In this document: positions 43,246-51,155 of the stretch, in pieces
Layout: every line of letters begins with the position of its first letter
How positions within the stretch are numbered: the stretch's first letter is position 1
NCBI RefSeq assembly: GCF_003268775.1
Contig: NZ_QLSU01000010.1
Span: forward strand, 1 to 64,000
DNA: 64,000 bases
DNA from: Paraburkholderia unamae
GTDB lineage: Bacteria; Pseudomonadota; Gammaproteobacteria; Burkholderiales; Burkholderiaceae
Reading direction: 5' to 3'
Translations under genes and position numbers: made by a program
The notes under the pieces: model-generated
Database searches by the model: none
What the model was told of the DNA's origin: nothing
Seen by the model: the letters and a program-made list of their open reading frames with translations, nothing else

Positions 43246-43692
43246 CTACTGCGCGACGCGCCGGATGCCGATGCGATGATCCTTGTCGAATGTGACGCTC
43301 GCGCGGTTCGTATAGCGCGGGTCCACGACGAAGCGCAGCTCCACCACGGGATCGAACTGCGTGGTCACACCGATGCGGTGCACGCCCGGCTTGAGGTAGA
43401 ACGTGACGTGCTCGCCGTCCATGAGGTCGGTCACGGGCTCGCCGTCGATGTAGACCGGCGCGTCGCGCAGTTTCACGATGACGTTGCGGGTGCGCTCGCG
43501 GCGCACGTCCACGGCGACGAGGCCTTCGCCCGGCTGGGTGTAGCCCGGCTTGAGAATGCGTTCGGCCGGCACCGGCTTGAACGGGAGCGGCTGCGCCGGC
43601 TCCTCGGCGCAGCCGCCAAGGGCGAGCGCCGTGACCGCGGCCGCGATGCACGCGGCGAACACACTGGATACGCTGGACACGCGCGATGCCAT
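43246..43692 (-). CDS. Putative lipoprotein of unknown function
   Basis: A 148-residue exported protein with a signal sequence ending in a lipobox (ALALGGCAEE, Cys at about 28). The mature domain is beta-rich and has the look of a PEGA-like or carboxypeptidase-regulatory-type module (VAVDVRRERTRNVIVKL, HVTFYLKPGVHRIGV). No function is known. The start at 43692 is chosen by the signal peptide; longer frames extend to 44118 without support. It stands alone between corA and the divergent cydX gene. Confidence 0.83.
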   Translation of the reverse strand: MASRVSSVSSVFAACIAAAVTALALGGCAEEPAQPLPFKPVPAERILKPGYTQPGEGLVAVDVRRERTRNVIVKLRDAPVYIDGEPVTDLMDGEHVTFYLKPGVHRIGVTTQFDPVVELRFVVDPRYTNRASVTFDKDHRIGIRRVAQ

Positions 43693-43878
43693 GGGCGCTT
43701 TTCCTGTTCGAGTTGGCCTGGGCCGGGTGGCGTTTGGGTGAGTTTCGCGCTCGCGGCCATGCGGCCGTGATCGCCAGGAGCGCCACGGGCGGGCGAGCAC
43801 CATGCCCATCATCGATGTTATATGCTTCGGGGAATGCGCGGCAGCGCGCGCAACCCGCACGCGAAGGGAGCAAAGACG

Positions 43879-44034
43879 ATGTGGTACTTCTCGTGGATCC
43901 TCGGCATTGGCGTGGCGCTCGGCTTCGGCATCATCAACGTGATGTGGCTCGACGCCAACGGCAAGTTCCTGAATGGCCACGGCAGCGGCCCGAGCGCGCC
44001 CGAGGCGCAGCCTGGGGAGGCGCGCCGTCCGTGA
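43879..44034 (+). CDS. cydX: CydX/YbgT-like small membrane protein, away from cydAB
   Basis: A 51-residue protein that opens MWYFSWILGIGVALGFGI, closely like E. coli CydX (MWYFAWILG), the small third subunit that stabilises cytochrome bd oxidase. One membrane helix covers about residues 3-24, and a soluble Gly/Pro-rich tail follows. The ATG follows GAAGGGAG. No cydA or cydB gene is near, so the protein must serve an oxidase encoded elsewhere or have another role. Its stop overlaps the GTG start of the next gene, tying it to a P-loop protein. Upstream in-frame starts exist but add non-conserved residues. Confidence 0.83.
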   Translation: MWYFSWILGIGVALGFGIINVMWLDANGKFLNGHGSGPSAPEAQPGEARRP

Positions 44035-44633
44035 CAAGGCTGGTGTTTTTCTGCGGCCACGCCGGAACCGGCAAGACTTCGCTCGCGAAGCGCCTGTTCG
44101 CCCCGCTCGTGCGCACAAGCGGCGAGCCGTTCTGCCTGCTGGACAAGGACACGCTCTACGGGAGCTACAGCTCGGCCGCGATGGGCGCGCTCGCGCACGA
44201 CCCGTACGACCGCGACAGCCCCCTCTTCCTGCAACATCTGCGCGACCCCGAGTACCGGGGGTTGATCGACACCGCCCGCGAAAACCTCGAACTGGGCGTG
44301 AGCGCGCTCGTGGTCGGCCCGCTGTCGCGCGAGGTGCGCGATCGCAAGCTGTTCGATCGCGAATGGCTTGGCGTCGGGCCGCAGGTCGCGCTCACCGTGG
44401 TCTGGGTGCATACCAGCGAGGAAACGGCGCACGCGCGCATTGTCGCGCGCGCCCATCCCATCGACGCCTACAAGCTCGCCCACTGGGACGAATACCGGCA
44501 GCGCCGTTTCATGCCGTCGGGCCCGCAACTCGACGGTCTCCTCCTGTTCGACAACACCGCGCCCGCCGAGGCCGATTACGACGCGCTCTTGCAGCGCGTC
44601 CTCGCAGGCGGCTCGGTGCAGGCTCCCGCCTGA
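44031..44633 (+). CDS. P-loop kinase-like ATP-binding protein
   Basis: A 200-residue protein with Walker A GHAGTGKTS at residues 9-17 and a general layout like small-molecule or zeta-toxin-type kinases: a strand, a P-loop, then a DKDTLYGSYSS segment and a lid-like HARIVARAHPIDAYK. The GTG start overlaps the cydX stop (GTGA) and follows GGGGAGG. The end falls in a palindrome shared with the convergent dehydrogenase gene. No partner or substrate can be named. It could act as a kinase, as a chaperone-like ATPase or in a role linked to cytochrome bd. Confidence 0.8.
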   Translation: MTRLVFFCGHAGTGKTSLAKRLFAPLVRTSGEPFCLLDKDTLYGSYSSAAMGALAHDPYDRDSPLFLQHLRDPEYRGLIDTARENLELGVSALVVGPLSREVRDRKLFDREWLGVGPQVALTVVWVHTSEETAHARIVARAHPIDAYKLAHWDEYRQRRFMPSGPQLDGLLLFDNTAPAEADYDALLQRVLAGGSVQAPA

Positions 44634-44643
44634 GCGCTCAGGC
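44628..44643. other. Palindrome holding the stop codons of two convergent genes
   Basis: GCCTGAGCGCTCAGGC is a perfect 16-bp palindrome. The plus-strand P-loop gene and the minus-strand dehydrogenase gene both end with GCC TGA inside it, only four bases apart. No T-run follows on either side, so it is not a classical terminator, though RNA from either strand could fold here. Confidence 0.75.
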
Positions 44644-45741
44644 CGGCACCTTTGCGCGCGTGTCGAGCGTCGCGCCTTCGTACACCTGACCGAAGCGGTT
44701 GCCGAGGAACTGTTGCAGTTGCACCTGTTCCTGGCGCACGAAACCCGCTTGCGGCAGACGCTTTTCGCGGAACAGGTCGAGCACCGCGCACATCGCGCCG
44801 GCCGTGGTGATCTGGATCGCGCTCATGGGCACGCCGCACACCGTCTTCGCGAAGATCTTGCGCGTGAACACTTCCTGCACGAGCTTGCCGTCACGCATGC
44901 CGGTGACCGTCATGAAAATGAGCACGACGTCCTGCTCCGTGGCGGGCACCGAGCGGCGCATGATGGACTTGAGCGTGTCGCGGTCGCTCGAAAGGCGCAG
45001 GTCTTCGAGCAGGAACTGCATGAGCGCGCGGTGGCCCGGATAGCGCACCGACTTGTAATCGAGCGACTCCACCTTGCCCGAGAGCGTCTCGCAAAGCGTG
45101 CCCAAACCACCCGACGTATTGAACGCCTCGTACTCCACGCCGTCGAGCGAAAAATGCTCAAGGCCTTCGAGCGGCTGCACCCACTGCGTGCGGCCTTCGC
45201 GAATGGCTTCGCACGGCTGGCAATACTCGTTGATGAGCCCGTCCACGCTCCAGGTGAGGTTGTACTTGAGCGCGTTGGTGGGGAACTGCGGCAGCGCGCC
45301 CACGCGCATCTTGACGTCGCGGATCTCGGTGAAGCGGCTTGCGAGCGCATGCGCGGCAATGCCGATGAAACCGGGTGCGAGACCGCATTGCGGCATGAAC
45401 ACGTGATCGGCGCCGTCGGCGAGCGCGCGGATCGCATGGGTCGCGCGCACGTCTTCGGTCAGGTCGAAGTAATGCACGCCCGCCCCCTTCGCCGCCGAAG
45501 CGACGTTCACCGCGAGGTAATACGGCAGCGCATTGATGAGGACGTCATAGCCTTCGAGCGCACCGCGCAGCGCGGCGGCGTCACCGGAGTCGACGCGTGC
45601 GGTGGGGATGCCTTGCGCGGCGAGCGGCTCGAGCGCCTTCGCATCGCGGTCGAAGGCCGCCACTTCATAGTCGCCGCTTTCGCGCAGCATGTGGGCAATG
45701 GTGTGGCCGATCAGACCGGCGCCTGCAATCGCGACTTTCAT
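44638..45741 (-). CDS. Saccharopine dehydrogenase-like NAD(P)-dependent oxidoreductase
   Basis: A 367-residue enzyme of the saccharopine dehydrogenase/lysine dehydrogenase family. The nucleotide-binding motif is AIAGAGLIGHTIAHML at the N-terminus, and INALPYYLAVNVASAAKGAGVHYFDLTED is the family's second block. The C-terminal two thirds form the catalytic domain (VGALPQFPTNALKYNLTWSVDGL). Family members make or break amino-acid imine links, as in lysine catabolism. Upstream on the same strand is an Lrp/AsnC regulator with tandem operator boxes between, so amino-acid induction is likely. The ribosome site AAAGGAGATGACAA is strong. Confidence 0.91.
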   Translation of the reverse strand: MKVAIAGAGLIGHTIAHMLRESGDYEVAAFDRDAKALEPLAAQGIPTARVDSGDAAALRGALEGYDVLINALPYYLAVNVASAAKGAGVHYFDLTEDVRATHAIRALADGADHVFMPQCGLAPGFIGIAAHALASRFTEIRDVKMRVGALPQFPTNALKYNLTWSVDGLINEYCQPCEAIREGRTQWVQPLEGLEHFSLDGVEYEAFNTSGGLGTLCETLSGKVESLDYKSVRYPGHRALMQFLLEDLRLSSDRDTLKSIMRRSVPATEQDVVLIFMTVTGMRDGKLVQEVFTRKIFAKTVCGVPMSAIQITTAGAMCAVLDLFREKRLPQAGFVRQEQVQLQQFLGNRFGQVYEGATLDTRAKVPA

Positions 45742-45855
45742 TTGTCATCTCCTTTGGTTTTCTATGCTTGGGGATGGGCAACGCCCGCTCAAGCACAGTC
45801 TAGGGAGAGGCAAATACGGATCATAGACGCAAAACGATGCGCTTCGACCGGGGTT

Positions 45856-45896
45856 TTCGTCATTCTGACGAAGCTTTTCGTCGAATCGTCGAAAAG
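45856..45896. promoter_or_regulatory. Tandem palindromic boxes for the adjacent Lrp regulator
   Basis: TTCGTC-ATTCT-GACGAA at 45856-45872 and CTTTTCG-9-CGAAAAG at 45874-45896 are two inverted repeats with centres exactly 21 bases apart, two helical turns. They lie in the gap between the Lrp gene and the dehydrogenase gene. Stacked sites of this spacing suit Lrp multimers. Confidence 0.72.
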
Positions 45897-45946
45897 CGTT
45901 CATGCGGGGGCCGCGAGACCGGGCGCTGAGCCAGGTTCAGGCGCGC

Positions 45947-46411
45947 TCAGCCCGTCACCGAACCGCGATCGACCTTGCGGGCGAGCACGATCGACGTGGT
46001 CGTGCGCTCCACACCCGGTATGCCGCCGATCTGGTCGAGCAGGTCATTGAGGCGGTCCGGCGAATCGGCGCGCAGCCACGCGACATAGTCGTACTCGCCG
46101 CTCACCGCGCACAGCAACTGCACCTCCGGCATCTTGCCGAGGCGCTTCTGCACATCGGGCCCGTGGCGCGGCGCGATGATGAGTCCGACCCACGCCTGGA
46201 GGCTCGCATCGAGCACGTCCTGGCCCAGACGCACGCCGTAGCCCGCGATTACCTGCGTGCGCTCGAGCCGCTCGATGCGCGCAAGCACGGTGGTGCGCGC
46301 GACGCCCAGGCGCCGCGCCAGGTTCGCCACGCTCTCGCGGGCGTTTTCCTGAAGCAGCGCAACGAGGTTGCGGTCGAGGTCGTCGAGTTGATCGAGGCGC
46401 GGAGGTCTCAT
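45947..46411 (-). CDS. Lrp/AsnC-family transcriptional regulator
   Basis: A 154-residue Lrp-type regulator. The helix-turn-helix covers about residues 10-60 (LDRNLVALLQENARESVANLA, RRLGVARTTVLARIERL). The C-terminal RAM domain binds amino acids (VSGEYDYVAWLRADSPDRL). It is transcribed toward the dehydrogenase gene, 205 bases away, and the tandem boxes at 45856 lie between. The paired gene suggests lysine or a related amino acid as effector; this is inference. Confidence 0.94.
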   Translation of the reverse strand: MRPPRLDQLDDLDRNLVALLQENARESVANLARRLGVARTTVLARIERLERTQVIAGYGVRLGQDVLDASLQAWVGLIIAPRHGPDVQKRLGKMPEVQLLCAVSGEYDYVAWLRADSPDRLNDLLDQIGGIPGVERTTTSIVLARKVDRGSVTG

Positions 46412-46662
46412 CGGTGGTGGTCGAGATGGAGGGTCGTAATGGCGCCATTATCGCGCGCGGCGGGACTCGGCAGAAACGTGGCAGAAGCATGGCGGAAACA
46501 CCGCCACGTGCGCGCGCAAGCCATGCGCGACGGGTATTTCCACGCGTTTCGTTTGTAAGCAAGTGTCGCAGCCGGGCCGTCTCGCGACGATAACGTGGTA
46601 CTAATAACGGAAGCCGCCGTTATGGCCGTGCTACCCGCTACGAAACGATTCGAGGACTCACA

Positions 46663-47217
46663 ATGAAGAAAGCCTTCGTCATCCTTGCCGCCACGCTCTC
46701 GATGAGCGGCGCGTTCGCGCAAAGCGCCGCGCCCGCCGCGTCGGCGCCGGCCGCCGTCGCCGCATCGAGCGCCGATGTGCGCGCCGCGCAGCATCAGCAG
46801 CGCGTCGAGGAGCGCATCACGTGGCTGCATACGCAGCTCAAGATTACGCCCGAGCAAGAGCCCCAATGGAAAGCGTTCGCCGACGTCATGCGCAGCAACG
46901 GCCAGACCATGGGCGACCTCTACAAGCAACGCATGGAAGGCGAGAACACGCGTAACGCGCTCGACGACATGAAGCAGTACGCGCAGATCTCGCAGGCGCA
47001 CGCCGAAGACATGCAAAAGCTCGTCACGGCGTTCGAGCCGCTCTATACCAGCCTCTCGCCGGAGCAAAAGAAGCTTGCCGACCAGACCTTCCGTCACGGC
47101 CATGAGCACGGCCCGTCGGGCAAGCCGGTGAAGCCGAAGCACAAGGGCAAGGCCAAGCCGTCCGCAGGCGCCGCAGCAAGCGAAGCCGAGCCGGCCAGCA
47201 CGCCGGCCGCGCAGTAA
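46663..47217 (+). CDS. Periplasmic LTXXQ/Spy-like protein
   Basis: A 184-residue exported protein. The signal peptide is about residues 1-20 (LSMSGAFAQ). An Ala-rich start leads to a helical body with two copies of the LTxxQ-type motif, LKITPEQEPQW and SLSPEQKKLAD, the signature of the CpxP/Spy family of envelope-stress chaperones and sensors. The tail is basic and Lys/Pro-rich, with a His pair region (FRHGHEHG) that could bind metal. The start follows GAGGACTCACA. A terminator lies 83 bases after the stop. Confidence 0.9.
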   Translation: MKKAFVILAATLSMSGAFAQSAAPAASAPAAVAASSADVRAAQHQQRVEERITWLHTQLKITPEQEPQWKAFADVMRSNGQTMGDLYKQRMEGENTRNALDDMKQYAQISQAHAEDMQKLVTAFEPLYTSLSPEQKKLADQTFRHGHEHGPSGKPVKPKHKGKAKPSAGAAASEAEPASTPAAQ

Positions 47218-47299
47218 GGCGCCGCCCCTGCATCGAGCCGCGCACGGGCATGACACGCGTGCGCGGCGGCCCGATTCAGGGTAACCTTGCGGACCGCGC

Positions 47300-47335
47300 G
47301 ACGGCCGGGCATTGCGCCCGGCCGTCGTTTCATTT
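47300..47335 (+). terminator. Rho-independent terminator after the Spy-like gene
   Basis: The 11-bp stem GACGGCCGGGC with its exact complement encloses ATTGC and is followed by a mixed T-rich tail (GTTTCATTT). The hairpin is strong but the T-run is broken. Confidence 0.75.
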
Positions 47336-47385
47336 GCCACACCGTGCAACACGATTTTTTGCGAGGCAGGTCCGCTGCTGCAACC

Positions 47386-47820
47386 ATGATTGAACTGACC
47401 GAACTCGACTTGCGCGGCGACGCCGCGGCCCAACGCGTCGTCAAGGACGAAACCGTGAGCGTCGAATTCGCGGCGCAACCCGGCGAGCTGATGAGCCTCG
47501 AAGGCCCGAACCGCTACGCGCCGGGCGACGCCATCATCACCGGCTCGACGGGCGAGCGCTGGGTCGTCTCACGCGAGCGCTTCGACGCGAAGTATCTGCC
47601 GGCCAGCGACGCCCTCGCCCACGGCCAGTCCGGCGCCTATCGCAACCGCCAGGTCGTGGTGCTCGCCAAACGCATGGACGCGGCGTTCACGCTGCAACGC
47701 TCGGCCGGCGGCGACCGCCTGAGCGGCGTGGCCGGTGACTGGGTCATGCAATACGCGCCCGGCGACTATGGCGTCGTGCAAGCCGCGCGATTCGCCAAGG
47801 TCTATCGCCCCGTAGACTGA
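47386..47820 (+). CDS. PGDYG-domain protein
   Basis: A 144-residue cytosolic protein of the PGDYG family. Two copies of a PGD-type loop appear: RYAPGDAIITG in the middle and YAPGDYGVVQAARFAKVY at the end, the second holding the eponymous motif. The domain has no established function. The start at 47386 is preferred to the longer frame from 47287, which would run through the terminator hairpin. It is monocistronic. Confidence 0.85.
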   Translation: MIELTELDLRGDAAAQRVVKDETVSVEFAAQPGELMSLEGPNRYAPGDAIITGSTGERWVVSRERFDAKYLPASDALAHGQSGAYRNRQVVVLAKRMDAAFTLQRSAGGDRLSGVAGDWVMQYAPGDYGVVQAARFAKVYRPVD

Positions 47821-47879
47821 TCCTGCTCGCGGGCGGCCCGGCGGCCGCCCATCAGCGTCTCAGCTCACTTCTACCCGCT

Positions 47880-48245
47880 TCAGGCAAATTCCTCGTCTAG
47901 CGCGATCGTCACGTCGTGCGGCACGTCTTCGCCCTTCGCGTGCTGTTCCTCCAGCGACTCGATCGTCGCCTCCACGTACGCGCGCAACACCGCGAAGCTG
48001 CGGCCGCGCAGTCTTGCCGGCAACGCGCGATAGCGCGCTAGCGCCGCGGGCGCGATTGCGACCGTCAGCGCCATGCGGCGCGCCTTCGAGCCGAAGCGCA
48101 TCGCCACCCAGTGCACGACCAGTTGCGGCACGCCGTTTTCGTCGCGTTCTTCGGCAAAGCGCGTCTGCTCGGGGAACAGATCGGCGACAACGCGGGCGAG
48201 CTCGTCGAAATCGGGGCTCGCGCATTCAAACAGATAGGCTTCCAT
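47880..48245 (-). CDS. Conserved hypothetical protein (DUF3022-like)
   Basis: A 121-residue soluble protein opening MEAYLFECASPDFDELARV, with a beta-rich middle (VPQLVVHWVAMRFGSKARRM) and a helical acidic end. It resembles the Burkholderia-specific DUF3022 family as I recall it; the family name is a tentative assignment. No motif for catalysis is visible. It lies 39 bases downstream of the membrane protease gene on the same strand and may be co-transcribed with it. Confidence 0.75.
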   Translation of the reverse strand: MEAYLFECASPDFDELARVVADLFPEQTRFAEERDENGVPQLVVHWVAMRFGSKARRMALTVAIAPAALARYRALPARLRGRSFAVLRAYVEATIESLEEQHAKGEDVPHDVTIALDEEFA

Positions 48246-48284
48246 TGACGCCAGAAAAGAGAGTGAGACTGCAAACGCGCGCGC

Positions 48285-49094
48285 TTACGCGGCGCGCGCG
48301 ACGCGCCGCTCGTTGCGGCACGTTCTGTAGAGCACGACAGCGACCACGACGGCCGCCACCACATAGAAACCATCGACGGCGGCAAGCGGCGCGAGACGCG
48401 CCTGATACACCGCGGCGGGCACGTCGATCAGCGCATGCACCACGATCGCGAGCGGAAGGATACCCTTCCAGCCCGCGCGCACGCCACGCCACATCAGCAC
48501 CGAAAGCGCGATCTGGAATACGAACGCAGCCGTGCGCTCGAGCGCGAACACGCCCGCGAAAAACGGCGAAAGGCTCGCGAGAATCAGATGCACGCGCAAC
48601 ACGGAGTCGAGCGTGAGATTGCTCAGGTGCGCCTCGAGATCGCCGCGATTCGCGAGGACCGCGAACACGATCCACTGAAGTTGCACGAGCACGCCGACGA
48701 ACCACGCCTCCGCCCCGCCATGCCCGATGCCGTAGCCGAGCGCCGGGCCGTCCGCGAGCGCGCCGGACTTTTGCGCCACGCGGCGCGCGATGATGCGCAT
48801 GGCGATGTAGCGCCCGATCTCCTCGCATAGGCCCGCGGCGAGCGCGCCATACAGAACGAAAAACGCCGGATTCGCGAGAACCTGCGCGAACGCGGCGTTT
48901 TGATGCAGAACGTAGTCGTTGAGCGCGCGCTCGATCACGGTCGCGAAGAATGCGAAAACGGCGACGCCCGCGATGGTATCGCGCCAGTCGAGCGCATACG
49001 GCGCGCGCAAGCGGCGATAGAGCCAAACGGGCAAGGCGGCGACGAACAGCGTCGCGAGCGAGAGGCAGACGAGCGTGATCGGGGCTACGGACAT
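48285..49094 (-). CDS. YhfC-family intramembrane protease-like protein
   Basis: A 269-residue membrane protein with seven or eight hydrophobic helices. The family's glutamate motif is visible in AGLCEEIGRYIAMRI, followed by GYGIGHGGAEAWF and a late HALIDVPAAVYQ; together these make the glutamic-type membrane protease signature of YhfC and CPBP-like proteins. A role in cleaving a membrane protein is inferred from the family. The ATG at 49094 follows AAGGAAGCCC; the longer frame to 49226 is not supported. Confidence 0.86.
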   Translation of the reverse strand: MSVAPITLVCLSLATLFVAALPVWLYRRLRAPYALDWRDTIAGVAVFAFFATVIERALNDYVLHQNAAFAQVLANPAFFVLYGALAAGLCEEIGRYIAMRIIARRVAQKSGALADGPALGYGIGHGGAEAWFVGVLVQLQWIVFAVLANRGDLEAHLSNLTLDSVLRVHLILASLSPFFAGVFALERTAAFVFQIALSVLMWRGVRAGWKGILPLAIVVHALIDVPAAVYQARLAPLAAVDGFYVVAAVVVAVVLYRTCRNERRVARAA

Positions 49095-49309
49095 GGGCTT
49101 CCTTGTGACGGTCGGCGCGCGTGGGCGCGCGCCGCAGCCCGAATGATCGCAGATATCGGGCGTGGCGCGCAGCCCCGGCGGGCAAACTCGCGCCTGGGCC
49201 GTCTTTCGCGCACCGCTCGCGCCCATTCTTGGTGTGCTTTCGACGGGGTGCTACGATTGAGCGCAATACCGATTCGTGATTCGATGGACAGTTTTACTCC
49301 GAGGCCGTA

Positions 49310-50062
49310 ATGACGCTCGAACCCGCCCTGCTTCAAACGCTCGATGCCAAAAAGGCGAGGCTGGACGCCCTGCGCCCGCTGCCGCAGCATACGCTGTCGT
49401 CCCTGCGTGAAAAGCTGACGCTCGAATGGACGTATCACTCGAACGCCATCGAGGGCAATACGCTGACGCTGCGCGAAACCAAGGTCGTGCTCGAGGGGAT
49501 TACGGTTGGCGGCAAGACCCTGCGCGAGCACTTCGAAGCAACCAACCACCGCGACGCCATTCACTATGTCGAAGCGGTCGTCGCGAAGAACGAACCGCTT
49601 ACCGAATGGCTGATCCGCAATATCCACAGCCTCGTGCTCAAAGGCATCGATGACAACGAGGCTGGGCGTTACCGGCAGGAGAACGTCGTGATCGCGGGCG
49701 CGAGCACGACGCCGCCCGACTTTCTGCATCTGCCCGCGGAGATGGACACGCTAATCCGCTGGCACGAGGAAGCCGCTGGCATGCATCCGGTTGAACGCGC
49801 CGCCGAGCTGCATACCCGCTTTGTCAAGATTCATCCTTTTGTGGACGGAAACGGGCGCACAGGGCGGCTGCTACTGAATCTCGAGCTAATGAAAGCCGGC
49901 TTTCCACCAGCGATCATCCGCAAGGAAGATCGCCTGAGCTACTACGATGCCCTGGACGACGCATGCGCCAACGGGGACTATCGAGCGATCACACGCCTCG
50001 TGGGGGAAGCCGTCGAGCGCTCGCTCACCACCTATCTCGACGTGCTTGCGCCGCGCGCCTAG
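49310..50062 (+). CDS. Fic-family protein with N-terminal inhibitory motif
   Basis: A 250-residue Fic-domain enzyme, a family that transfers AMP or related groups to target proteins. The active-site loop is HPFVDGNGRTGR at residues 175-186, a complete HPFx(D/E)GNGRxxR motif with catalytic His175. A self-inhibitory motif of the form (S/T)xxxE(G/N) is present near the N-terminus as SNAIEG (Ser44, Glu48, Gly49), placing it in the group whose own helix blocks ATP binding. The target is unknown. No antitoxin gene is next to it, which agrees with built-in inhibition. The start follows GAGGCCGTA. Confidence 0.93.
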   Translation: MTLEPALLQTLDAKKARLDALRPLPQHTLSSLREKLTLEWTYHSNAIEGNTLTLRETKVVLEGITVGGKTLREHFEATNHRDAIHYVEAVVAKNEPLTEWLIRNIHSLVLKGIDDNEAGRYRQENVVIAGASTTPPDFLHLPAEMDTLIRWHEEAAGMHPVERAAELHTRFVKIHPFVDGNGRTGRLLLNLELMKAGFPPAIIRKEDRLSYYDALDDACANGDYRAITRLVGEAVERSLTTYLDVLAPRA

Positions 50063-50078
50063 AACCTCGAAGCGACGT

Positions 50079-51155
50079 TCACCCCAGCGTCGAAGCCCGC
50101 ACCACCAGTTCACCCTCGAACGCCGCCGCGCGCGCGGCGGGCGCCGCGCCTTCGATGCGCTCGTGCAGGAACTCCACCGCGCGATAACCGATCGCGCGCG
50201 TGGGCTGCCGGATCGTCGTGATGCCGGCGAGTTCGGCCCACTCGGGATCGTCGATAGCGATCAGCGCCACGCGCTGCTGCCACTGCGCCCCCAGCGCCGC
50301 CTTCAGATGCAGCGCGAGCCGCAGCGCAACCGGCGCATTCGCCGCGAACAGCGCGCAGCGCGCCCCGCGCGCGGTGGCGCTGGCCACATGCGCGTCGAGC
50401 GCCGCGAGCGCGCTCTGTACGCCCGCCTCGTCATGGAGATCGAGCACGTGCGTCAAGCCGCGCGCCGCGCCCTTCGTCGCCTGCATCGAGGCGCGAAACG
50501 CCGCTTCGCGTTCGCGGCGCGAACTCACATGCTCGAACGGCTGCACGACGAACACGATGTCGTCATAGCCGCGCGCGAGCAGGTGCTCCGCGCCCAGACG
50601 CACGGCCGCCGCGTTGTCAAGGCCGACCACGTCGGCGTCCAGGCCGTCGACGGTGCGGTCGACCAGCACGGCCGGAATGCCGCCGCTGCCCACGGGCTTG
50701 AGCATCGACTCGCGCACGCCGAGCGCGTTGACGATCACGCCTTCCACGCGATAGGTCGTGAGCAGTTGCAGATAGCGGCGCTCCATGTCGACTTCATTGG
50801 CGGCATGGCAGATGAGCGGCATGTAGCCCAAAGCGTGGCACGCGGCCTCCACCCCTTGCAGCACTTCCACCGAATACGGGTTGGCCAGGTCCGCGAGCAA
50901 CAGGCCGAGCAGACGGTTACGCCCGCGCTTGAGCCCGCGCGCCATCTGGTTGGGGCGGTAGTCGAGCCGCTCGATCGCCGCCTCGATGCGCGCGCGCAGG
51001 TCGGGCGAAAGGACGCCCAGCTCGCCGTTCAGATAGCGTGAGATGCTGGTCTTGCCGGTGCCCGCTTCGCGCGCCACGTCGCTGATCGTGGCGCGGCGCG
51101 GCGGCGTGGCTGCGCTCGCGCCGGCGCTGTCCGTGCCGCCCGCAGCCGCGCTCAT
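50079..51155 (-). CDS. ptxS: LacI-family regulator of 2-ketogluconate utilisation
   Basis: A 358-residue LacI-type repressor with a 20-residue Ala/Gly-rich start, then RATISDVAREAGTGKTSISRYL and the hinge YRPNQMARGLKRGRNRLLG. The sensor domain (LLLADLANPYSVEVLQGV, VEGVIVNALG) resembles Pseudomonas PtxS, which binds 2-ketogluconate. Its start overlaps the stop of kguD (ATGA), so it is the last gene of the kgu operon. The 18-bp palindrome before kguE matches the known PtxS site pattern closely. Here the repressor gene is co-transcribed with the genes it controls. Confidence 0.92.
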   Translation of the reverse strand: MSAAAGGTDSAGASAATPPRRATISDVAREAGTGKTSISRYLNGELGVLSPDLRARIEAAIERLDYRPNQMARGLKRGRNRLLGLLLADLANPYSVEVLQGVEAACHALGYMPLICHAANEVDMERRYLQLLTTYRVEGVIVNALGVRESMLKPVGSGGIPAVLVDRTVDGLDADVVGLDNAAAVRLGAEHLLARGYDDIVFVVQPFEHVSSRREREAAFRASMQATKGAARGLTHVLDLHDEAGVQSALAALDAHVASATARGARCALFAANAPVALRLALHLKAALGAQWQQRVALIAIDDPEWAELAGITTIRQPTRAIGYRAVEFLHERIEGAAPAARAAAFEGELVVRASTLG

